A stretch of 64,000 bases of DNA from Berghia stephanieae (lineage: Eukaryota > Mollusca > Gastropoda > Nudibranchia > Aeolidiidae): the NCBI GenBank assembly GCA_034508935.3, contig CM067445.1:41548932-41612931 (forward strand), written 5' to 3'. The position numbers were made by a program, and so were the translations under genes. Shown here piece after piece: positions 61,501 through 64,000 of the stretch. Within the stretch, counting starts at the first letter, position 1. Every line of letters begins with the position of its first letter. The notes below the pieces were generated by a model. It did no database searches. It was not told the DNA's origin and saw only the letters and a program-made list of their open reading frames with translations.

Positions 61501-63983
61501 TTGGTGGAAAGTACTTTGAAATTAACTAGTGTCCTATCCAAAGGGTATCAAGAAATTGCAATTGTCTGTTTCATGCTATAGAAATGGGGATAAACTCCAG
61601 TTTCATGGGCCTGACTGATGGCTCTGAAGAACGACATCTGTAATGAGACTTCTTGCATATGGCTTTCTTTTTCTTCCCCAACTTCTCCCTTCTATTTTTT
61701 TTCTTTACAGTTATCCGTATCATTATACCCAAAATAAGATGGAATTTTCTCTCTCTTTTTTGATGCAGGAATGGGAGAAAAGGAAAAGAGAGCGAGTAGA
61801 ATTGGAACAGAAGAGACGACTTGAAATGAAGAAACGGGTGAGTGTGAGGAATTCAGACAGTGTGAGGGTTATGAACAAACCGAAAGTCTTACAGATCACT
61901 AAAGTCTTTTCTGTCAGCTTTATTGTAAAAGTGTCAGTGCCCCTTAATGGTGAAATTGTTTTACATTTATTAGTGATTTGTTTTGTGTTGATTTCAAGGC
62001 AAGGGGGATCTGAAATGTTCTGTGAGATTTTGGTCCATGAAATGCAGACCAGGCTGTTTGGAAATCGAAATTTTACCATTCCTATTTTTAATGTAAATAA
62101 GCATTGATAAAGTTTATTTATTCATCTCCCTTGACTTTACTTTAATGTTTCTTTAGGTCACTGAAATTTGACTCATGTTTTTGTATTTCTTGACCATTTT
62201 GATTCATTCAGTAATATAATGCACACTGATTTCCTTTATTTTTGTTTTAATAGGAGCAAGAATTGAATGAGAGAAGACATAAAGAGATTATAGATAAACA
62301 AAAAGTAAGTCCTACTACCTCACCATTATCGTCATCGCCTCCATCATCTTTATTATTGTGTCCAGTATAAGGATAATATTATGAATGGATTCACAACATG
62401 GTCTAGATTTTGGTTCAAGAGTTCAATATACCAATAAGAAACTTCAACTGAAGCTCCTCGAAAAAGGCATTTCTCACATAATTTTCTCATTGTATCAAAG
62501 AAGGACATTAAAACGTTTTTAAAATACACTGGCTCCTAGAATAAAAATTATTCCCTTTATCCAACCTCAAGGGAAATTTTCCTCCAGTGCTATTCCAAGG
62601 GAAGAATGGAACAGCACAAGCTGTGTTTTTTCGTCCTGTGAGAAAAAACATACCCTGTCATCAGGAGTTGAAACAAAAATATTGTAAAGTGCTTAGAGTG
62701 TGGTGTTTACTATGAATCAAAGCTGTGTAAGCAGACTATTATTCTTTGTTTTCTCTTTTTTTTAAAAAACTGTATCATTTTCGTTATGATCCCGTGGTCT
62801 CCATGTGACAATATCATCATTCAAAGTGAATACAAAGCTGCTGGAAGCTGTGAACTGTAAACGTATTGTTAAAAAAATGAATGTAACAGCTTCATAAACG
62901 AACAAATTACCAAACACAGAATATTCTGGGCTCAAAAGCCTTCTTCAGCCAATAAATAAAATACATAAATCCCAGGAAAACATTAAAACATCATTTTAAA
63001 TATGGACAGACAGCACAAGAGTATAAGGCACATGAAATGTATTTGATTACAAGTCATGCCTTATACACTTCTGTCGTCTGTCATCTGTCCACATATAAAG
63101 TGATGTTTTAAAGCTTTTACTGATTTTGTTATTGGTGAAGAAGGGTTCATTCCGTGTCTGGTATTTTCTTTCTTTTTAAATCTGTTATATTCTTTCTTTG
63201 TACAATACTTATATCATCATTCCTATCGTTGTCCATTCCATTCTCAGCAAGCCAGAATAAATAAAGCCAGAGAGGAAGGCTGGAAGAATTTGATGGATCC
63301 ACACAGAGTGGAGGAGGTGAGTCACTAATGGGTGTGTCTGGTTGTCTTGTCCTCATTGGACTTCCAACGTCTGGTGTCATGGATTCAAAAGATAATGAAT
63401 ATAAAGATTATTATGTGAAGCTTGAGAAACACAAAACTGGAGTTAGTAAACTTTTCCTCTTTATGAAGATGAAAATGGGAACAGGTTTATTTCAATTAAA
63501 ATTGATTTTGTAAAATGGAAACATGGAATGTCATTTTTTCCATCTTTTGTGTTTTCAAATCTTGAGGACATAATTATGGTGATACAGGGCCATAACCTAA
63601 CACCGTTCCACACTACATAGAGTATGCGTTTATCTTCAATGTTGAGGTTGAAACAGTATGGATTGGATTGGATTGTATAACCATTATTTTATCAATGTCT
63701 TTTACAATAAAGAGTTACATCCTTTCATCAAAGTATTGTTGACTTGGGTAAAAGGCAAGTAACCTTAAAACAAATTCAAATATAATTTTTCTGACCAAAT
63801 GTGCTTTGAAAAATTGTTACTGTAAAGATTTTGAAATATTTCTTTTCAGGTCTTCTGTCTTTTTTAGTTGTCTTAAAGCATTTATTATTTTCTTTTTTTT
63901 GTTTGATTAAAATTTCTTCACAGAATCGAGCAGCATCAAGAGAAAACAATCATCCACGACCACTTCCTGTTCCAAGACAGAGT
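48708..63983 (+). CDS. NEK1: NEK1 orthologue (NIMA-related Ser/Thr kinase), 5' part, 19 coding exons, continues beyond the window
   Basis: Exons: 48708-48823, 49502-49537, 50803-50863, 52338-52379, 52976-53031, 53990-54073, 55352-55419, 55754-55840, 56162-56216, 57276-57319, 57657-57737, 57982-58057, 59121-59205, 59558-59654, 60497-60560, 61769-61837, 62254-62304, 63248-63316, 63924-63983. All have GT-AG ends and phases that chain, giving about 434 residues; human NEK1 has about 1,258, so the rest lies to the right. Kinase motifs: the glycine loop, VIKEVN with the ATP-site Lys, [27 protein letters not shown] in the activation segment, [12 protein letters not shown] and [10 protein letters not shown]. 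After the kinase come basic coiled-coil exons, with [11 protein letters not shown] matching human INRAREQGWRN. NEK1 acts in primary cilia, the DNA-damage response and mitochondrial channel control (family knowledge). Exon 1 lacks one base in the glycine-loop codon. An exon between 60560 and 61769 could have been missed. Confidence 0.94.
49502..49537 (+). CDS. NEK1: NEK1 coding exon 2 (36-nt microexon)
   Basis: It encodes [12 protein letters not shown], matching human MSSKEREESRRE. The acceptor is ctgacag and the donor gtaatt. The internal ATG is not the start codon. Confidence 0.93.
49685..50540 (+). pseudogene. LINE reverse transcriptase remnants (NEK1 intron 2)
   Basis: About 49765-49860 reads [22 protein letters not shown], a typical LINE ORF end. 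50222-50330 reads [20 protein letters not shown], and parts to about 50500 fit the RT C terminus (a weak W..FSHI-like stretch after AELLK-type sequence). The order suggests two pieces or a rearrangement. Many stops; no function. A 21-bp direct repeat (ATTCCTGAGCTAAGGT type) lies near 50336-50370. Confidence 0.7.
50803..50863 (+). CDS. NEK1: NEK1 coding exon 3
   Basis: It encodes [20 protein letters not shown], the alphaC helix and the HPNIV motif. Acceptor ttggtag, donor gtaatt, leaving phase 1. Confidence 0.93.
51100..51175 (+). repeat. (ATT)n microsatellite
   Basis: About 70 bp of ATT followed by ATC drift, upstream of a SINE-B head. Confidence 0.93.
51249..51532 (+). mobile_element. SINE-B copy (NEK1 intron 3)
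   Basis: Head GCGGCTATGTGGTCTTGTGG, with part of the anticodon-to-B-box stretch deleted; tail TTTATAAAAGCTCAATTTTT. An ACT microsatellite follows at once. Confidence 0.85.
51540..51795 (+). repeat. (ACT)n microsatellite
   Basis: About 250 bp of ACT with a few interruptions, attached to the SINE-B 3' end. Confidence 0.93.
51997..52270 (+). mobile_element. SINE-A copy (NEK1 intron 3)
   Basis: Head GGGGGTCCAGGCAGCTCAGT with TGGTAGAGCACTCGCTTCAC (A box), a B-box-like TTGATCTCGAGTT, and an end with GAAACTGGGATAAACTC. It ends about 70 bp before exon 4. Confidence 0.87.
52338..52379 (+). CDS. NEK1: NEK1 coding exon 4 (42 nt)
   Basis: It encodes [13 protein letters not shown], the hinge region (human GSLYIVMDYCEGG). 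Acceptor ttttcag, donor gtaagg. Confidence 0.92.
52976..53031 (+). CDS. NEK1: NEK1 coding exon 5
   Basis: It encodes [19 protein letters not shown], matching human GDLFKRINAQKGVLFQEDQ. Acceptor cctacag, donor gtgaga. Confidence 0.93.
53621..53925 (+). mobile_element. SINE-B copy, full length (NEK1 intron 5)
   Basis: Head GTGTGGCTATGTGATCTTGT, B box GGGTTCAAGTC, tail GCGCTATATAAAAGCTCAAT. It ends 65 bp before exon 6. Confidence 0.88.
53990..54073 (+). CDS. NEK1: NEK1 coding exon 6 (catalytic HRD)
   Basis: It encodes [19 protein letters not shown] and ILHRDIKSQ, including the catalytic Asp of HRD. Acceptor attccag, donor gtgaat. Confidence 0.95.
54140..54425 (+). mobile_element. SINE-B copy, diverged (NEK1 intron 6)
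   Basis: Head TGCGGCTATGTGATCTAATA, B box GGGTTCAAGTCCC; the tail is partly deleted (GATATTGGCTATTAAAACGA). Confidence 0.82.
54566..55078 (+). mobile_element. Family C retroposon, full copy (NEK1 intron 6)
   Basis: It is flanked by a perfect 13-bp duplication CAATCTAAATCTT (54553-54565 and 55079-55091). It begins CTGGGCGGGGTTCCTGACC and ends with CTGGCGCTGATATAACCT, then an AAAAACAAACAAAA tail. About 513 bp, non-coding. Confidence 0.87.
55352..55419 (+). CDS. NEK1: NEK1 coding exon 7 (DFG)
   Basis: It encodes [20 protein letters not shown] and LN, with the metal-binding DFG. Acceptor tttttcag; donor gtatga is non-ideal. An ATC microsatellite begins about 55 bp into the intron. Confidence 0.95.
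55474..55577 (+). repeat. (ATC)n microsatellite (NEK1 intron 7)
   Basis: About 100 bp of CAT/ATC, beginning 55 bp after the exon 7 donor in a 334-bp intron. Confidence 0.93.
55754..55840 (+). CDS. NEK1: NEK1 coding exon 8 (activation loop)
   Basis: It encodes [20 protein letters not shown] and VENLPYNNK. The Thr of TCIGTP is the family's activation-loop phosphosite. Acceptor ctttatag, donor gtaatt. Confidence 0.95.
56162..56216 (+). CDS. NEK1: NEK1 coding exon 9
   Basis: It encodes [19 protein letters not shown], the kinase F helix. Acceptor tatttcag; donor gtaagt lies inside the left target duplication of a family C insertion that begins only eight bases into the intron. Confidence 0.94.
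56225..56763 (+). mobile_element. Family C retroposon at the NEK1 exon 9 donor
   Basis: It has the same 5' start (GGGTCGGGTTCCTGACC) and 3' end as 54566-55078, with an AAAATC-type tail. The flanking 10-bp duplication CAGTAAGTTT lies at 56215-56224 and 56764-56773. The left copy contains the exon 9 splice donor, so the right copy is a duplicated donor sequence. Confidence 0.85.
57276..57319 (+). CDS. NEK1: NEK1 coding exon 10
   Basis: It encodes [14 protein letters not shown], matching human [14 protein letters not shown]. Acceptor ttccacag, donor gtaagt, leaving phase 2. Confidence 0.94.
57657..57737 (+). CDS. NEK1: NEK1 coding exon 11
   Basis: It encodes [20 protein letters not shown] and QMFKRSA. 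Acceptor attttcag, donor gttggt, leaving phase 2. Confidence 0.93.
57982..58057 (+). CDS. NEK1: NEK1 coding exon 12 (end of kinase domain)
   Basis: It encodes [19 protein letters not shown] and RTLLSAQ, matching human [19 protein letters not shown]. The conserved Arg of subdomain XI is present. Acceptor tgttcag, donor gtaaga. Confidence 0.94.
58301..58470 (-). mobile_element. SINE-D copy, partial (NEK1 intron 12)
   Basis: It shares GATGTCAACAGGAATCACCC, the GTGCTAATAATCTTGCCCAA part and the GGCTTGAACCCAAGACC B-box complement with the other two copies. The head end is decayed. Confidence 0.78.
58638..58935 (+). mobile_element. SINE-B copy (NEK1 intron 12)
   Basis: Head GCGACAATGTGGTCTTGTGG, B box GGGTTCGAACCTC, tail GCAGTATATAAAAGCTCAAT. 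Well preserved. Confidence 0.87.
59121..59205 (+). CDS. NEK1: NEK1 coding exon 13
   Basis: It encodes [20 protein letters not shown] and [12 protein letters not shown] is shared with human NEK1 just after the kinase domain. Acceptor tgttacag, donor gtaggg. Confidence 0.85.
59558..59654 (+). CDS. NEK1: NEK1 coding exon 14
   Basis: It encodes [20 protein letters not shown] and [12 protein letters not shown], a basic Pro-rich linker resembling the human AKYGIPLAYKKYG region only loosely. Acceptor attaaag is weak in pyrimidines; donor gtgaat. The phases on both sides fit. Confidence 0.8.
59672..60310 (+). repeat. Minisatellite of 105-bp units, about 6 copies (NEK1 intron 14)
   Basis: TTGAATGTTTTAAAATATTT recurs at about 59776, 59881, 59986, 60091 and 60199. 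The last units gained a CAC, making 108 bp. The inner copies are nearly identical. It begins within 20 bp of the exon 14 donor. Confidence 0.92.
60497..60560 (+). CDS. NEK1: NEK1 coding exon 15
   Basis: It encodes [21 protein letters not shown], a low-complexity basic/Pro linker. Acceptor ttggacag, donor gtaaga. It is supported by phase fit with both neighbours more than by homology. Confidence 0.75.
60735..60958 (-). mobile_element. SINE-D copy (NEK1 intron 15)
   Basis: Minus strand: head GATGAAGTGGCCAAGTGGTT and AAGGCACTGCACTGTGATTC, B box GGGTTCGAACCCCGC, then the family body. It is the best-preserved head of the three copies and resembles tRNA Leu/Ser. Confidence 0.87.
61374..61637 (+). 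mobile_element. SINE-A copy (NEK1 intron 15)
   Basis: Head GGGGGTCCCGATAGCTCAGT, B-box-like GATCAAGCCCAG, body with CCACCCAGCAGTGATTTGTT, end with GGGATAAACTCCAGTTTCA. Confidence 0.86.
61769..61837 (+). CDS. NEK1: NEK1 coding exon 16 (coiled coil)
   Basis: It encodes [23 protein letters not shown], a charged coiled coil like the human ARKRRLEFIEKEKKQ part. Acceptor tgatgcag, donor gtgagt, phase 0. Confidence 0.85.
62254..62304 (+). CDS. NEK1: NEK1 coding exon 17
   Basis: It encodes [17 protein letters not shown], a continuing charged coiled coil. Acceptor tttaatag, donor gtaagt, 17 codons in phase 0. Confidence 0.85.
62548..62740 (-). mobile_element. Possible SINE-E-related fragment (NEK1 intron 17)
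   Basis: It shares TTCCCTTTAT, GGGAAATTT and CTATTCCAAGGGAAGA, in the same order, with 25020-25090. The rest is not clearly alike. Confidence 0.4.
63248..63316 (+). CDS. NEK1: NEK1 coding exon 18
   Basis: It encodes [36 protein letters not shown] is a near match to human ERINRAREQGWRN and confirms NEK1 rather than another NEK. Acceptor ttctcag, donor gtgagt. Confidence 0.93.
63924..63983 (+). CDS. NEK1: NEK1 coding exon 19 (last in window)
   Basis: It encodes [20 protein letters not shown], followed by gtgagt. Acceptor cttcacag. Phase 0; no close human counterpart is recognised, but the frame and splice sites are good. Confidence 0.8.
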
Positions 63984-64000
63984 GTGAGTTGTAATAATTT

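Noticed and set aside
61643-62107. 154-aa plus-strand frame around NEK1 exon 16
   Set aside because: It extends the true exon (61769-61837) into both introns; the good gtgagt donor at 61838 and the neighbouring exon phases contradict it.

Overview
The window is AT-rich, intron-rich animal DNA, crowded with microsatellites and short interspersed repeats. It looks like a marine invertebrate, possibly an echinoderm or other invertebrate deuterostome, but I cannot fix the phylum. Two host genes are recognisable by reading conserved peptides across GT-AG exon boundaries. On the minus strand, 46760 down to 22170, lies an eleven-exon orthologue of SPATA18/MIEAP (mitochondria-eating protein). On the plus strand, from 48708 past the right edge, lies NEK1, a NIMA-related kinase, with nineteen coding exons visible: the whole kinase domain and the start of the coiled-coil/basic region.

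Layout: 1-3200 is degenerate ACC/ATC trinucleotide DNA plus three minisatellites. 3200-10800 is AT-rich, with traces of an old roughly 1-kb tandem array, a LINE remnant and a 1.4-kb TTC tract. 10800-22170 holds SINE-like copies, LINE 3' ends and microsatellites, with no gene that I recognise. 22170-46760 is SPATA18, whose introns carry most of the mobile elements. 46761-48680 is the head-to-head intergenic region, with a perfect GTCACGTGAC palindrome 69 bp upstream of the SPATA18 start codon. 48708-64000 is NEK1.

Several repeat families can be defined inside the window. I use local names: SINE-A (about 265 bp, tRNA-type head, 4 copies), SINE-B (about 300 bp, tRNA-type head, about 15 copies), family C (about 515 bp, fixed 5' end), SINE-D (tRNA Leu/Ser-type head, 3 copies), SINE-E (one copy plus a related tail) and family G (330 bp, 3' hairpin, two near-identical copies with perfect target duplications). 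DNA elements with terminal inverted repeats and pieces of LINE reverse transcriptase are also present. No LTR or retrovirus-like element was recognised.

The most striking observations are: a family C insertion whose target duplication copied a NEK1 splice donor; a LINE remnant with a target-site duplication of about 130 bp; an inverted-repeat element splitting an AT microsatellite; and single-base frame breaks in G/C runs of one conserved exon in each gene, which look like consensus errors or fresh alleles. I found no multi-gene system that I would call new.
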